Positions 1 to 10,606 are shown, numbered from the stretch's first letter. The stretch: DNA of 64,000 nucleotides from an uncultured Flavonifractor sp. (GCF_944385615.1 NZ_CALWXV010000001.1:62001-126000); one strand, 5' to 3'. The notes: a model not told the origin generated them from the letters alone. Numbers and translations: made by a program.

Positions 1-40
1 GCTGCAAGCTGATTTGGCAGTTTTTTCAGATGATCGGATA

Positions 41-76
41 AAAAAATCCCTCCGGCCTGGGTCGGAGGGATTTTTC
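41..76. terminator. Bidirectional rho-independent terminator
   Basis: An inverted repeat ATCCCTCCG ... CGGAGGGAT has A-rich sequence on its left and a T run on its right, so it works in both directions. On the minus strand it lies immediately after the peptidase T stop codon. The 40 bases to its left hold nothing I can identify. Confidence 0.85.
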
Positions 77-77
77 G

Positions 78-1289
78 TTATGCCTTTACCAGATGGACCA
101 ATACATCGGTCATTTTCAGCAGAGCGTCGGTGGGGATATACTCGTGGACCCCGTGGAAATTGACCCCGCCGGTACACAGATTGGGACAGGGCAGGCCCAT
201 GTAGCTCAGCCGGGCCCCGTCGGTGCCGCCCCGGATGGGCACCTCCAGGGGGGCAATCCCCACCGCCTCCATAGCGGCCCGGGCCCGGTGGATGAGGTAC
301 ATGTGGGGCTCGATCTGCTCCCGCATGTTGTAGTAGGAATCCTTCAGATCCAGCTCCACAGTGCCGGCCCCATACTTGTCATTGAGATAGGCGGCTACCC
401 GGGTGAGATAGGCCTTGCGGGCCTCAAATTTAGCCCGGTCATGGTCCCGGACAATGATGGAGAGGGTTGTCTTGGTCTCGTCGCCGCTCATCTCGCCCAG
501 ATGATAGAAGCCCTCGCATCCCTCGGTGTGGGCGGGGGTCTCCGCCGGGGGGAGCATGTTGATGAGCTCCACGCCCATCAGCAGGGCGTTTTTCATCTTG
601 TTCTTGGCTGAGCCGGGGTGAATATTCACGCCATGAATGGTAATATCGGCGCTGGCGGCGTTGAAGTTCTCATATTCCAGCTCGCCCAGCTCGCCGCCAT
701 CCACGGTGTAGGCTACTGCCGCGCCGAAGCCGGCCACGTCGAAATGGTCGGCGCCGCTGCCAACCTCCTCGTCAGGGGTGAAGCCCACGGCGATGCGGCC
801 ATGGGGGATCTCCGGGTGGAGGATGAGCTGCTCCACAGCGGACATGATCTCGGCCACACCAGCCTTGTCGTCGGCCCCCAGCAGGGTGGTGCCGTCGGTG
901 ACGATCAGATCCTGCCCCACATACTTGGCCAGGCTCTCAAACTCAGCGGCCTTCATGACAATATTTTTTTCCTCATTGAGGACGATGTCGCCCCCCTCAT
1001 AGTGGACGATACGGGGAGACACACCGCCGCCGGGGGCGCTGGGCGCGGTGTCCATGTGGGCGATCAGGCCCATACAGGGGATGCCCTCGCAGCCGGGGGT
1101 GGCGGGCAGCCAGCCGTACACATAGCCGTACTGGTCCATATGGGCGTTGTGGAGGCCCAGCTGGCTCAGTTCCTCCGCCAGAGCGGCCCCCAGCACCTTC
1201 TGCTTTTCCGTGGAAGGGGTGGTCTGGCTGTGCTCGTCCGACTGGGTATCATAGGTGACATACTTCAAAAAACGTTCAACAGCGTTCAT
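78..1289 (-). CDS. pepT: Peptidase T (tripeptide aminopeptidase)
   Basis: This is a cytoplasmic M20-family zinc exopeptidase that removes the N-terminal residue of tripeptides. The 403-residue length matches the family (about 405-410). Metal and catalytic motifs are visible: AHMDTAP near residue 77 (His78 and Asp80), GADDKAGVAEI near 140, TPDEEVGSGADHF near 175, and RGGTDGARLS followed by TGGVNFHGVHEY near the C-terminus. I chose the ATG at 1289 because the protein then begins with the usual MNAVERFLKYV and AGAAAGGAC lies just upstream. A longer open frame to 1460 adds only non-conserved sequence. The gene is divergent from the alpha/beta hydrolase and ends at a terminator. Confidence 0.95.
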   Translation of the reverse strand: MNAVERFLKYVTYDTQSDEHSQTTPSTEKQKVLGAALAEELSQLGLHNAHMDQYGYVYGWLPATPGCEGIPCMGLIAHMDTAPSAPGGGVSPRIVHYEGGDIVLNEEKNIVMKAAEFESLAKYVGQDLIVTDGTTLLGADDKAGVAEIMSAVEQLILHPEIPHGRIAVGFTPDEEVGSGADHFDVAGFGAAVAYTVDGGELGELEYENFNAASADITIHGVNIHPGSAKNKMKNALLMGVELINMLPPAETPAHTEGCEGFYHLGEMSGDETKTTLSIIVRDHDRAKFEARKAYLTRVAAYLNDKYGAGTVELDLKDSYYNMREQIEPHMYLIHRARAAMEAVGIAPLEVPIRGGTDGARLSYMGLPCPNLCTGGVNFHGVHEYIPTDALLKMTDVLVHLVKA

Positions 1290-1326
1290 ACAAAGCGTCC
1301 TTTCTCCCGGATTCCGCCGCTTTCTC

Positions 1327-1355
1327 TTGACGGAGGGCGGGCAATGGAATACACT
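1327..1355 (+). promoter_or_regulatory. Sigma-A type promoter for the alpha/beta hydrolase
   Basis: TTGACG (1327-1332) and TACACT (1350-1355) are separated by exactly 17 bases, about 45 bases before the hydrolase start. A TGG-extended TACAAT on the minus strand (-10 at 1371-1376) could serve the divergent pepT, so the two start regions overlap. Confidence 0.55.
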
Positions 1356-1398
1356 AAAATTGTAACAAATATTGTACCACAAAAGGAGTGCGATTTCC

Positions 1399-2349
1399 AT
1401 GGTAACGACACAGGAATTTACCTTTCCCTCCAGCGATGGGGTCCATCTGGTAGGCGCCACCTGGTGGAAGGGAGAGACAGAGCGGCCCCGTGGAATCGTA
1501 CAGCTGGTCCACGGTATTTCGGAATATATCGGCCGCTATGATAGCTTTGCCCGGTTTCTGGCGGAATGTGGCTACTGGGTGGTGGGCCACGACCACCTGG
1601 GCCACGGACGCACGGCGGCGGACCCCTCGGAGTACGGCTGGTTTGCGGACAAGGACGGGTGGAAGTATGTGCTCAAGGACACCCGTACCCTCCGCCGGTT
1701 GGCGGGGGAGGCCTGTCCGGAGGCCCCCTATTTTATCATGGGCCACTCCATGGGTTCCTTTGTGGTGCGGGGCTATCTCAGCTTTTGGCCGGGGACGGTG
1801 GACGGGGCCATTCTGTCCGGTACCGGACAGGAGGACCCCGCCAAGGTAAATGCGGGGCTGGCCTTGTCCGGGCTTTTGATGCGCACTAAGGGACCCCGGG
1901 CCCACAGCAAGCTGCTGGATCGCTTGTCGGTGGGGGCGTACAATCAGCAATTCAAGCCTAACCGCACCAGTGCCGACTGGATCTCCCGGGACCCGGCGGT
2001 GGTAGACGCCTACTGTGCCGATCCGCAGTGCCAGTTCCTGCCCAGCGTCAGCATGTTCCACGACATGATGCACGGCTTAACCCTGTTGGCCAAAAAGAAG
2101 ACGCTGGCCCGGCTGGACCCGGACACCCCGGTCTATTTCTTTGCTGGTGACAAGGACCCGGTGGGTAGCTCGGGCAAGGGGGTCAAGAAGGTGGCCCGGT
2201 GGTTCCGGGAGGCGGGGGTGAAGGACGTCACCGTTAAGCTCTATCCCGAGGGACGCCACGAGATGCTCAACGAGACCAATCGCCAACAGGTCTATGAGGA
2301 TGTGCTGGCCTGGCTGGAAAAACAGCTGGACAAGAAAAAGAAGAACTAA
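1399..2349 (+). CDS. Alpha/beta hydrolase, monoacylglycerol lipase-like (serine aminopeptidase S33 family)
   Basis: This is a 316-residue soluble esterase/lipase-type hydrolase of the Hydrolase_4 family, which cleaves acyl esters such as monoglycerides or lysophospholipids. The nucleophile elbow GHSMGS places Ser at residue 117. The acid is probably Asp253 in AGDKDPVG and the base His287 in EGRHEML. The oxyanion motif VHGISEYIGRY is present near residue 36. The start is the ATG at 1399, preceded by AAAAGGAG; the open frame extends upstream without a ribosome site. No signal peptide is seen, so it acts in the cytoplasm. The exact substrate cannot be told from the sequence. Confidence 0.88.
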   Translation: MVTTQEFTFPSSDGVHLVGATWWKGETERPRGIVQLVHGISEYIGRYDSFARFLAECGYWVVGHDHLGHGRTAADPSEYGWFADKDGWKYVLKDTRTLRRLAGEACPEAPYFIMGHSMGSFVVRGYLSFWPGTVDGAILSGTGQEDPAKVNAGLALSGLLMRTKGPRAHSKLLDRLSVGAYNQQFKPNRTSADWISRDPAVVDAYCADPQCQFLPSVSMFHDMMHGLTLLAKKKTLARLDPDTPVYFFAGDKDPVGSSGKGVKKVARWFREAGVKDVTVKLYPEGRHEMLNETNRQQVYEDVLAWLEKQLDKKKKN

Positions 2350-2398
2350 CAGAGAAGGGGCTGCTGCAAAATGACACAGCAACCCCTCTCTCTTTCCT
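2350..2398 (+). terminator. Terminator after the alpha/beta hydrolase
   Basis: AGAGAAGGGGCTGCTG and CAGCAACCCCTCTCT form a stem around a short A-rich loop, followed by CTTTCCTCTT. It starts directly after the hydrolase stop codon. Confidence 0.6.
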
Positions 2399-2420
2399 CT
2401 TGGAAAAAGCCTCGCAGAGT

Positions 2421-2572
2421 TTGCGCCAGAAGGCGCAATCAAATAAAAATCATATTCTCTGGCGACATGTGCGTCGGAGAATATACTGCTCAGCCCGCAA
2501 ACGTGCGCGCTCTGCGCGTGCGATGCAGCGGGCTGTATCGCTTCTGAAACATGCTTGCATGTTTGAGAAGCG
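2421..2572. repeat. Cluster of four consecutive inverted repeats, possible dispersed palindromic element
   Basis: Four stem-loops lie end to end in the space between two convergent genes: TTGCGCC/GGCGCAA (2421-2438), TATTCTC..CGAC/GTCG..GAGAATA (about 2453-2483), CAGCCCGC/GCGGGCTG (about 2492-2535) and CGCTTCTGAAACATGC/GCATGTTTGAGAAGCG (2539-2572). AAAGCC before the first and GGCTTT after the last may be short terminal inverted repeats. Such dense palindromes suggest a REP/MITE-like unit. I see no second copy in this window, so dispersal is inference. The last hairpin may also terminate the minus-strand desulfidase-family gene. Confidence 0.5.
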
Positions 2573-2575
2573 GCT

Positions 2576-3856
2576 TTAGCACGGCTCTCTGGTCATCAGG
2601 TCCAGAATCACATGGTCGGTCTCCCGCATGCCCTGGCGGCCCAGCTCGCCCACGTTCTGGATGGTGTGCTCCACGGTGTCGCTGATGATGCCGTCCCCAG
2701 TGTGGAACTGTTGGCCGTTCTGGTACATCTGATAGCCGAAGATGCCCGCCTCCACCGCCATGCTGATCTTGGCGGCGCAGCTGGACTTGGCCCCATCGCA
2801 CACCACGCCGGAGTGGAAGGCCAGGGCGTTGACGATGGTGTGTTTCACCTGGTCGTACCCGCCTCCCAGCAGATAGCAGATGCCCGCCCCGGCTCCGGCC
2901 CCGGCGCTTACTGCCCCGCAGAAGGCGGATAACCGGCCGATGTAGGTTTTCTGGTGGATGGTACACAGATCGGACACCGCCAGGGCCCGGTACATCCGCT
3001 CCTCCGGGATGCCCAGGCTGCGGGCATATTCGATGACGGGCACCGAGGCGGTGATGCCCTGGTTGCCGCTGCCGGAGACGATGACTACCGGCATCTCGCA
3101 GCCGTTCATCCGTGCGTCGGACCCGGCGGCCGCCTTGGCCCGGGCCCGACGCTCCAGAGAGGCCTCGGTGCTCATCAGCACCTTGCCCACATTGGAGCCG
3201 TAGGTGTGGAGCAGGCCCTCCTCCGCAATGGCCATATTGTACTGGATCTGGGGGTCCAGCATGGGGCGCAGCTCGTCCACATCCACACTGTCGGCAAAGT
3301 CCACGATATCCTTGATGCTGAGGACCGAGCGGTCGGTGAGGGCGGTCTCCTGCTCCCCCTCCACCGGCAGGTCGATCTCCCGTACGCCGTCCTTTTCCAA
3401 CAGTACGATATTGGTGTGGTAGTTGACGATACGCAGGGTGACGGTGTGGCCGCCGCCGGTGAGGGTAACGGTGTAGTCAAAGGTCAAGGTGGTGTCGGCC
3501 AGGTGGACCTGGATGGGGTGGGTGGAGAGAAAGTGGGCCATCTCCGTTTTCTGCTCCTCGGTGACCACCGAGATCACCTCCAGCACCCGGTCGGGGTCGC
3601 CGGCCACCAGACCGGCGGTGACGGCGGCGGGGATGCCCTTCAGTCCGCCGGTGTTGGGCACAATGACGCTTTTGACGTTTTTAACCAGGTTTCCGCTGAC
3701 CTGGACGGAGACGGTATCGGGGAGACAGCCCAGCTTGCGGCGGGCCACCGCCGCGCCGTAGGCCAGGGCGATGGGCTCGGTGCAGCCCATGGCGGGCACC
3801 AGCTCCTCCCGCAGAATCTGTAGATAGGCCTGATACTTGGCGTCAGTCTTTTCCAT
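2576..3856 (-). CDS. L-cysteine desulfidase / UPF0597-family enzyme (serine dehydratase alpha-like)
   Basis: This is a 426-residue member of the CyuA/YhaM (UPF0597) family, cytoplasmic iron-sulfur enzymes related to the alpha chain of L-serine dehydratase. The family breaks L-cysteine to pyruvate, sulfide and ammonia. The hallmark MGCTEPIALAYGAA is at residues 23-36, with Cys25 a likely cluster ligand. Other conserved blocks are VIVPNTGGLKGIPAA, the glycine-rich GSGNQGITASVPVIEYA, and Cys residues in SDLCTIHQ and SAFCGAV. Length fits the family. GGAAGGAAC precedes the ATG. It is a single gene with its own promoter. Serine as substrate cannot be excluded from sequence. Confidence 0.85.
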   Translation of the reverse strand: MEKTDAKYQAYLQILREELVPAMGCTEPIALAYGAAVARRKLGCLPDTVSVQVSGNLVKNVKSVIVPNTGGLKGIPAAVTAGLVAGDPDRVLEVISVVTEEQKTEMAHFLSTHPIQVHLADTTLTFDYTVTLTGGGHTVTLRIVNYHTNIVLLEKDGVREIDLPVEGEQETALTDRSVLSIKDIVDFADSVDVDELRPMLDPQIQYNMAIAEEGLLHTYGSNVGKVLMSTEASLERRARAKAAAGSDARMNGCEMPVVIVSGSGNQGITASVPVIEYARSLGIPEERMYRALAVSDLCTIHQKTYIGRLSAFCGAVSAGAGAGAGICYLLGGGYDQVKHTIVNALAFHSGVVCDGAKSSCAAKISMAVEAGIFGYQMYQNGQQFHTGDGIISDTVEHTIQNVGELGRQGMRETDHVILDLMTREPC

Positions 3857-3894
3857 GAACGGTTCGTTCCTTCCTGTTTTTCTAGTTCGGTTCT

Positions 3895-3923
3895 ATGATA
3901 GCCGAGAGGCGAAAGATTGTAAA
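3895..3923 (-). promoter_or_regulatory. Promoter of the cysteine desulfidase-family gene
   Basis: On the minus strand TTTACA (3918-3923) and TATCAT (3895-3900) are 17 bases apart. The -10 lies in the symmetric CTATGATAG, so a plus-strand TATGAT (3894-3899) overlaps it and might serve the divergent small gene, although that strand lacks a good -35. Confidence 0.6.
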
Positions 3924-3951
3924 GAGGGCCGCGTTGACAGGGGAGGCTCCC

Positions 3952-4299
3952 ATGGCGTACAATGTGAAAAAACATGGGGAGGAGAGGACGGGGTTGTTGG
4001 ACAACAGCTTTCCTTTGGATGAGGACGACGAGACCACGCTGCTGGAAGCGTCCACCGGATTTTCCGTGCTGGACGAGGAGGACGAGGACGTCAGCGAGAT
4101 GCTGCGGGTATTGGAGCGGCAGGAGAGCACCTTGCAGGTGCAGCTGGACAACCTGTGGGACAGCCTGACCGAGCTGGAGGAGCAGGAGGGGCGGCAGGGC
4201 GAGCGGTACCTGCGGACAGCATCCCAAATCGAAGGACTGACGGCTCGCATCCAGGAACTGGAGGAGCAGATTGACGGGTTTGCCGGGCAAGGGGAATAA
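3952..4299 (+). CDS. Small acidic coiled-coil protein, function unknown
   Basis: I do not recognise this 115-residue protein. It has an acidic N-terminal half (SFPLDEDDETTLLEAS, LDEEDEDVSEML). From about residue 45 it has a Glu/Gln/Leu-rich heptad pattern, LRVLERQESTLQVQLDNLW and SQIEGLTARIQELEEQIDG, which is typical of a coiled coil. There is no membrane segment and no signal peptide. The start is the ATG at 3952 preceded by AGGGGAGG; an upstream in-frame start lacks a ribosome site. It stands alone between divergent and convergent neighbours and ends at a strong terminator. The ribosome site and terminator argue that it is a real gene. Confidence 0.65.
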   Translation: MAYNVKKHGEERTGLLDNSFPLDEDDETTLLEASTGFSVLDEEDEDVSEMLRVLERQESTLQVQLDNLWDSLTELEEQEGRQGERYLRTASQIEGLTARIQELEEQIDGFAGQGE

Positions 4300-4304
4300 A
4301 ATAG

Positions 4305-4349
4305 AACCAGGGGTACGCTGCCAACTATGGCAGCGTACCCCTGGTTTTT
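4305..4349. terminator. Strong bidirectional terminator
   Basis: A near-perfect palindrome, AACCAGGGGTACGCTGCCA and TGGCAGCGTACCCCTGGTT, is followed by a T run. It separates the small coiled-coil gene (plus) from atpC (minus) and can end both transcripts. Confidence 0.9.
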
Positions 4350-4362
4350 ACCGTTTAAGCAG

Positions 4363-4767
4363 TCAGCGCCGGGTCTTCAAACGGGCCATAGCCCGGGCCA
4401 GAGCGGCCTTGGAGTGGTAGTACTCATGGACGCTCTGCTTCTGGCGCAGGCGCTCCTCAGCCCGCTTTCTGGCGGCCTCGGCCCGCTTCTGGTCGATCTC
4501 CTCAGGGTGCTCGGCAAAGCCCACCAGCAAAATCACATAGTCCGGCTTGATCTCGGCAAACCCGGCCCCCACGGCGGCGGGCTCCCACTTGCCCTCGGCC
4601 TTGTAGCGCAGCTCGCCGGGCTCAATGGCGGTGACCACCGGCTCATGGCCGGGGTAAATGCCCATCTGGCCGTCCACAGCGGGGAGGACCAGCGCCTCAG
4701 CGGGGCCAATGTAGAACTGGCGCTCCGGGGTGATGATCTCCAGATAAAAGGTGCCGGTCTCGGCCAT
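4363..4767 (-). CDS. atpC: ATP synthase F1 epsilon subunit
   Basis: This 134-residue protein is the epsilon subunit of the F1 central stalk. It couples rotation to catalysis and can inhibit ATP hydrolysis. The N-terminal beta-sandwich begins FYLEIITPERQFYIGPAEAL and contains VDGQMGIYPGHEP, the typical signature; the C-terminal helical pair is Ala/Arg/Lys rich. It is the last gene of the operon, abutting atpD with no gap, and ends at a shared bidirectional terminator. Confidence 0.95.
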   Translation of the reverse strand: MAETGTFYLEIITPERQFYIGPAEALVLPAVDGQMGIYPGHEPVVTAIEPGELRYKAEGKWEPAAVGAGFAEIKPDYVILLVGFAEHPEEIDQKRAEAARKRAEERLRQKQSVHEYYHSKAALARAMARLKTRR

Positions 4768-6198
<1,431 letters not shown>

Positions 6199-6218
6199 TT
6201 ACGTTCAAATGGCACATG

Positions 6219-7100
6219 TTAAAGTGCAGCCTGGGCGCCTCCCACCACCTCGGTGATCTCTTGGGTGATGGCGGCCTGACGGGCCCGGTTATAGGACAGA
6301 TTCAGGGTTTGCAGCATGGCCCGGGCGTTGTCGCTGGAAGACTTCATGGCGGTCATGCGGGCGTTCTGCTCGGAGCAGTAGGACTCCACCAGCGCGCCGA
6401 AGATATCGCCCTTCACATAGCCGGGGGCCAGACGGTCCATGACCGCCTTTACCGAGGGCACATAGGTCACATCCCGGTTATAGGTGTCCCGGTTCTCCTC
6501 GTATTCGGGAAAGACGTCCGGGTCCAGAGGAAGCAGCTTGTGGATGGTGGGCTCCATCTGGAAGGAGTTGACCATTTTGGTGAAGATGATGTAGACCTCG
6601 TCCAGCTGCTTCTCCAGATAGAGGTCCAGCATCAGCTCCGCCATATCCCGGGCCCGGCCCATATTGGGGTCCTGAGCGGTGTAGAGAAATTCCATATCAA
6701 TAGGCACACCGTGTTCCTGAAAGTAGGAGCGGCCCACCTGACCCACCACAAAGAGGCTGGTATGGGCGCCGGCGTTGATCCGCTGCTCGGCCAGCTTCAA
6801 AATATTGTGGTTATAGGAACCGGCCAAGCCCTTGTCACCGGTGATGACGATATACCCCACCTTCCGTTCTGAGCGAGGGATACCGGGCCGCTTGTCAAAA
6901 AACACATGGTTGATCTCCGGAGAGTGGTGGAGAATGTCTGAGATGGTGGTTTCGATCTTCTGAAAGTAGGGCTCCACATCGGTGAGCTGCTTGCGGGCCT
7001 TCCGCAGGTTGGAGGAGGAGATAAGATACATGGCGTTGGTGATCTTCAGAGTCTGCTCCACGCTTTTGATGTGGGTCCGGATCTCCTTTATGCTTGCCAT
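6219..7100 (-). CDS. atpG: ATP synthase F1 gamma subunit
   Basis: This 293-residue protein is the rotating gamma shaft of F1. The N-terminal helix [20 protein letters not shown] and the C-terminal helix with [20 protein letters not shown] form the antiparallel coiled coil inside the hexamer. [16 protein letters not shown] in the Rossmann-like middle domain is the family signature. Its start overlaps the end of atpA by 13 bases, which suggests translational coupling. Confidence 0.96.
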   Translation of the reverse strand: MASIKEIRTHIKSVEQTLKITNAMYLISSSNLRKARKQLTDVEPYFQKIETTISDILHHSPEINHVFFDKRPGIPRSERKVGYIVITGDKGLAGSYNHNILKLAEQRINAGAHTSLFVVGQVGRSYFQEHGVPIDMEFLYTAQDPNMGRARDMAELMLDLYLEKQLDEVYIIFTKMVNSFQMEPTIHKLLPLDPDVFPEYEENRDTYNRDVTYVPSVKAVMDRLAPGYVKGDIFGALVESYCSEQNARMTAMKSSSDNARAMLQTLNLSYNRARQAAITQEITEVVGGAQAAL

Positions 7101-8608
7101 GTGGCGCTCACCCGCTTCTTGGCGTTGTCCAGCACCGAGCGGATGGTCTCAATGGCAGGCCCGCTCAGGTTTCCGGTGGATTCGATCTCGTTTACCACGT
7201 CGGCGTGCTCGTTCTCCATCTCCTGGGCAAAATCCAGGACGAAGGAGCGCACCTTATCCAGAGGCACGTCGTCCACCAGACCGTTGGTGGCGGCGTAGAG
7301 GATGATGGCCTGACGGCTCATCGGCATGGGATGGTACAAAGGCTGCTTGAGCAGCTCCAGCAGACGGCGGCCATGGTCCAGAGCCTGCTGGGTGGCGGGG
7401 TCCAGGTCGGAGGCAAACTGAGTGAACACCTCCAGCTCACGGAACCGGGCCAGGTCAATGCGCAGGGTACCGGCGGTCTTCTTGATGGCCCGGGTCTGGG
7501 CGGAGCCGCCCACACGGGACACCGACAGGCCCACGTTGACGGCGGGCCGCTGTCCGGCGAAGAACAGATCGTTTTCCAGATAGATCTGGCCGTCGGTGAT
7601 GGAGATGACGTTGGTGGGGATGTAGGCCGATACGTCGCCGGCCTGGGTCTCAATGATGGGCAGGGCGGTCATGGAGCCGCCGCCATATTCCTTGGTCAGG
7701 CGGCAGGCACGCTCCAACAGGCGGGAGTGGAGATAGAACACGTCGCCGGGGTAAGCCTCACGGCCGGGGGAGCGCTTGAGCAGCAGAGAGAGGGTGCGGT
7801 AGGCCACCGCGTGCTTGGACAGGTCGTCGTAGACGATAAGCACATCCTTGCCCTTGCTCATGAAATACTCGCCCATGGCGGCGCCGGAGTAGGGGGCGAT
7901 GTACTGTAACGGGGCGGACTCGCTGGCGGTGGAGGACACAATGATGGAGTAGTCCATGGCGCCGTGCTTTTTCAGGGTGTCCTGGACGCGGGCCACGGTG
8001 GAGGCCTTCTGGCCGATGGCCACATAGATACAGATCACGTCCTGGCCCTTCTGGTTCAGAATGGTATCCACCGCGATGGCGGTCTTGCCGGTCTGGCGGT
8101 CGCCGATGATGAGCTCCCGCTGACCCCGGCCGATGGGCACCATGGCGTCGATGGCCAGGATACCGGTCTGAAGGGGGACGTTGACCGGCTCACGGCTGAC
8201 CACGCCGCTGGCCTCATGCTCGATGGGGCGGGTCTCGGTGGCCTGAATGGGGCCCAGCCCGTCCAGAGGCTGGCCCAGCACATCCACGACCCGGCCCACC
8301 AGGCCGTCTCCCACCGGCACGTCGGCGGCCCGACCGGTACGGCGGACCACGGTGCCTTCCTTCACGCCGGCGTCGCTGCCCAGCAGCACCACGCCCACGC
8401 TGTCCCGGGCCAGGTTCATGACCATGCCCTTGACGCCGGTGTCCAGCTCCACCAGCTCGCCATAGACCGCCTTGTCCAGGCCGTAGACGGTGGCAATGCC
8501 GTCGCCTACCTCCAGAACGGTGCCGGTCTCGTCCCGCCGGACGCGGGTATCATACGCTTGAATCTCCTCCCGCAGGATGGAGACGATCTCTTCGGGTTTG
8601 GTTTTCAT
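7088..8608 (-). CDS. atpA: ATP synthase F1 alpha subunit
   Basis: This is the non-catalytic nucleotide-binding alpha subunit, 506 residues, of normal length. The P-loop [18 protein letters not shown] is near residue 169, and the signature [17 protein letters not shown] lies near 365. The N-terminal [31 protein letters not shown] is the expected beta-barrel entry region. It overlaps atpH by four bases and atpG by 13 within the operon. Confidence 0.96.
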   Translation of the reverse strand: MKTKPEEIVSILREEIQAYDTRVRRDETGTVLEVGDGIATVYGLDKAVYGELVELDTGVKGMVMNLARDSVGVVLLGSDAGVKEGTVVRRTGRAADVPVGDGLVGRVVDVLGQPLDGLGPIQATETRPIEHEASGVVSREPVNVPLQTGILAIDAMVPIGRGQRELIIGDRQTGKTAIAVDTILNQKGQDVICIYVAIGQKASTVARVQDTLKKHGAMDYSIIVSSTASESAPLQYIAPYSGAAMGEYFMSKGKDVLIVYDDLSKHAVAYRTLSLLLKRSPGREAYPGDVFYLHSRLLERACRLTKEYGGGSMTALPIIETQAGDVSAYIPTNVISITDGQIYLENDLFFAGQRPAVNVGLSVSRVGGSAQTRAIKKTAGTLRIDLARFRELEVFTQFASDLDPATQQALDHGRRLLELLKQPLYHPMPMSRQAIILYAATNGLVDDVPLDKVRSFVLDFAQEMENEHADVVNEIESTGNLSGPAIETIRSVLDNAKKRVSATWQA

Positions 8609-9129
8609 GCCATTCGCCTCTCTTCCAGTTGCCGGGTCAGGCCGGCCAGCGCCCCGCGGACGCTCTTGTCATAGGTCACGCCCTCAATCTCCAGGGTGAA
8701 ACCGCCCAGCAAGGAGGGATCGGTGCGGATATCAAAGGCCACATCCTGTTTGTGGTGCAGCCGGCACAGAGCCTGGCGGAGCTTGTCCAGCTCGGCCTTC
8801 TCCGGCGACCGGACACAGGTCAGGCGGCAGCGGGCCGCGCCGCGTTGGGCCAGGGCCTTGTCATGAAAGGCCTCCAAAATATCGGGCAGCAGAACCATGC
8901 GTCCCTTTTCCGCCAGCAGGCGGTAAAAATGAAACAGCAGATTGTGGCCGTCCAAAATGGACAGCCGGGCCAGGACCCGCTCCTTCTCCCATGCCTGGAC
9001 GGCGGGAGAGCAAAGGGCCTCCCACAGAGCGGTATCTCCCATCATGGCCTGCGCGGTGGCGTTCAGGGTCTCCTCATCGGATGAGAGTGAATAGAGGGCT
9101 TCGGCGTAACGGTGGGCCAACTCGCTCAT
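8605..9129 (-). CDS. atpH: ATP synthase F1 delta subunit
   Basis: This 174-residue protein is the delta (OSCP-like) subunit, which joins the top of F1 to the peripheral b-stalk. It starts [15 protein letters not shown], the usual N-terminal helical bundle, and carries the C-terminal signature [21 protein letters not shown]. Four-base overlaps with atpF upstream and atpA downstream fit tight coupling in the operon. Confidence 0.93.
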   Translation of the reverse strand: MSELAHRYAEALYSLSSDEETLNATAQAMMGDTALWEALCSPAVQAWEKERVLARLSILDGHNLLFHFYRLLAEKGRMVLLPDILEAFHDKALAQRGAARCRLTCVRSPEKAELDKLRQALCRLHHKQDVAFDIRTDPSLLGGFTLEIEGVTYDKSVRGALAGLTRQLEERRMA

Positions 9130-9614
9130 GCCTGCTCACCCACTTCCGACAGAAACGCATCTACCAAAGCTTTGTCGTCAGCTTGGTTCATGGAGCGCTG
9201 GGCCACCTTCTCAGCGGCCAGAAGGGCCAAAGAGGCCACCTCGTTTCGGGCGCTGCGCAGCATGGCCTCCCGCTGGTCGGCGATCTGACGCTCTGCCTCG
9301 CCGCGCAGCCGCTTGGCGTCGGTCTCGGCCTCAGCCATCTTGCCCTCGTAGACCCGCTGGGCCCGGTTCTGGGCGTCGGCCACGATTTTGGCCGCCTCGT
9401 GCCGGGCGTCGGTCAGCTTGTCCTCATACTGGGCTTTCAGCTCCTGGGCCTGCTGATTGGTGGCCTCGGCAGAGGCAATTTCACTCTTTACCAGGGCGGC
9501 CCGCTGCTCCAGCACGGCATTGACCCGGCCAAACAGCAGCTTCTTCAGGATGAAGAAGAGCACCAGCAGATTGAGGATGGTAAAGAGAATGGTGGAAAGA
9601 TGGAACTCCAGCAT
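9126..9614 (-). CDS. atpF: ATP synthase Fo b subunit
   Basis: This 162-residue protein is the b subunit forming the peripheral stator. One N-terminal membrane helix (STILFTILNLLVLFFILKKLLF, about residues 6-28) is followed by a long charged helix rich in Ala, Glu, Gln and Arg (for example KSEIASAEATNQQAQELK) that dimerises and binds delta. Its gene lies between atpE and atpH and overlaps atpH by four bases. Confidence 0.94.
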   Translation of the reverse strand: MLEFHLSTILFTILNLLVLFFILKKLLFGRVNAVLEQRAALVKSEIASAEATNQQAQELKAQYEDKLTDARHEAAKIVADAQNRAQRVYEGKMAEAETDAKRLRGEAERQIADQREAMLRSARNEVASLALLAAEKVAQRSMNQADDKALVDAFLSEVGEQA

Positions 9615-9628
9615 TGGGGGCGCCCCCT

Positions 9629-9847
9629 TTAACCGACAAAGATGATGAGCAGAGCGGTGATGAAGCCGAAGATGGCGGTACCTTCTGCCAGGGCGCAGCC
9701 CAGCAGCAGCGCGCTGTTGATCTTGCCGGAAGCCTCGGGCTGACGGGCGATGGCCTCGCTGGCCTTGCCGGTGGCAAAGCCGATACCGATACCGGCGCCG
9801 ATGCCGGTGAAGACTGCAATACCTGCTGCAATGATAGCCAGTGACAT
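9629..9847 (-). CDS. atpE: ATP synthase Fo c subunit
   Basis: This 72-residue hairpin of two membrane helices is the subunit of the ion-translocating c-ring. The polar loop is ARQPEASGK (residues 34-42) and the ion-binding carboxylate is Glu55 in ALAEGTAIF. In Na+-type c subunits a Gln stands in helix 1 and Ser/Thr follow the Glu. Here the Gln position is Ile22 and the Glu is followed by Gly56-Thr57, so H+ coupling is more likely; this is inference. The start is preceded by GGAGGAAATC. Confidence 0.95.
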   Translation of the reverse strand: MSLAIIAAGIAVFTGIGAGIGIGFATGKASEAIARQPEASGKINSALLLGCALAEGTAIFGFITALLIIFVG

Positions 9848-9883
9848 AATGATTTCCTCCTGTAAGTCGATTTGAACTGTGTG

Positions 9884-10585
9884 TTACTCTTCCTCTTTGA
9901 TGCCCTCACCGGTAAACAGGGTGGTCAGGAACACAAAGACGACGGTTTGGATCAATCCGTCAAACAGATCGAAGTAGATGCTGAACACCGCCGGCAGGAT
10001 GGCCGGAACGATGAACTTGAGCATCTCCATAATGATGAAGGCGCCCAGCACATTGCCGAACAGACGCATACACAGCGCCAGGGGGCGGATGATGACCTCC
10101 ATCAGGTTGATGGGCAGCAGCAGCGGCATGGGTTCGGCAAACTTTTTCAGCCCGCCGGCCAATCCATTGTACCGGAACTGGGCCCCGTAGATGAGCAGCA
10201 TACTCATCAAAGCCAGCGCCGTGGTCACGCTGATGTCCTTTGTGGGCGGGGTCAGACCAAAGATGCCGATGATGTTGGCAAACCCGATATACAGGGCCAC
10301 GGTGCCCAGCCAGGGCGCAAAGGGCCGCCAATGACTGCCGATGTTGGTCTTGACAAAGCCGTTGAGGAACTGCACGGCGCTTTCCAGGGCCGTCTGTACC
10401 TTGCCGGGGCTGCGTACGCTCAGATTACGGGTGAGCAGCAGCGCCGCCACGATGAGCACCGCCATGACGATCCACGACACCACCACGGACTCCGCCACCG
10501 GAATCCCGCCAAACAGCGGAATGGTAAATGCGGTGCGGGTCCCCAACTCCTCTATCAAGGTTTCCTTGAATGCATCCAAACACAT
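9884..10585 (-). CDS. atpB: ATP synthase Fo a subunit
   Basis: This protein of about 233 residues is the stationary membrane subunit carrying the ion half-channels. The essential Arg lies in LALCMRLFGNVLGAFI near residue 160; hydrophobic helices occur at SWIVMAVLIVAALLL and in the C-terminal half. It is the first gene of the operon, and no atpI-like gene precedes it. A GTG at 10588 and the ATG at 10585 are both possible starts, each unusually close to GAGG. The promoter at 10607-10635 drives the whole eight-gene unit. Confidence 0.94.
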   Translation of the reverse strand: MCLDAFKETLIEELGTRTAFTIPLFGGIPVAESVVVSWIVMAVLIVAALLLTRNLSVRSPGKVQTALESAVQFLNGFVKTNIGSHWRPFAPWLGTVALYIGFANIIGIFGLTPPTKDISVTTALALMSMLLIYGAQFRYNGLAGGLKKFAEPMPLLLPINLMEVIIRPLALCMRLFGNVLGAFIIMEMLKFIVPAILPAVFSIYFDLFDGLIQTVVFVFLTTLFTGEGIKEEE

Positions 10586-10606
10586 CACCTCGTTTTCGCG
10601 GGGCCT

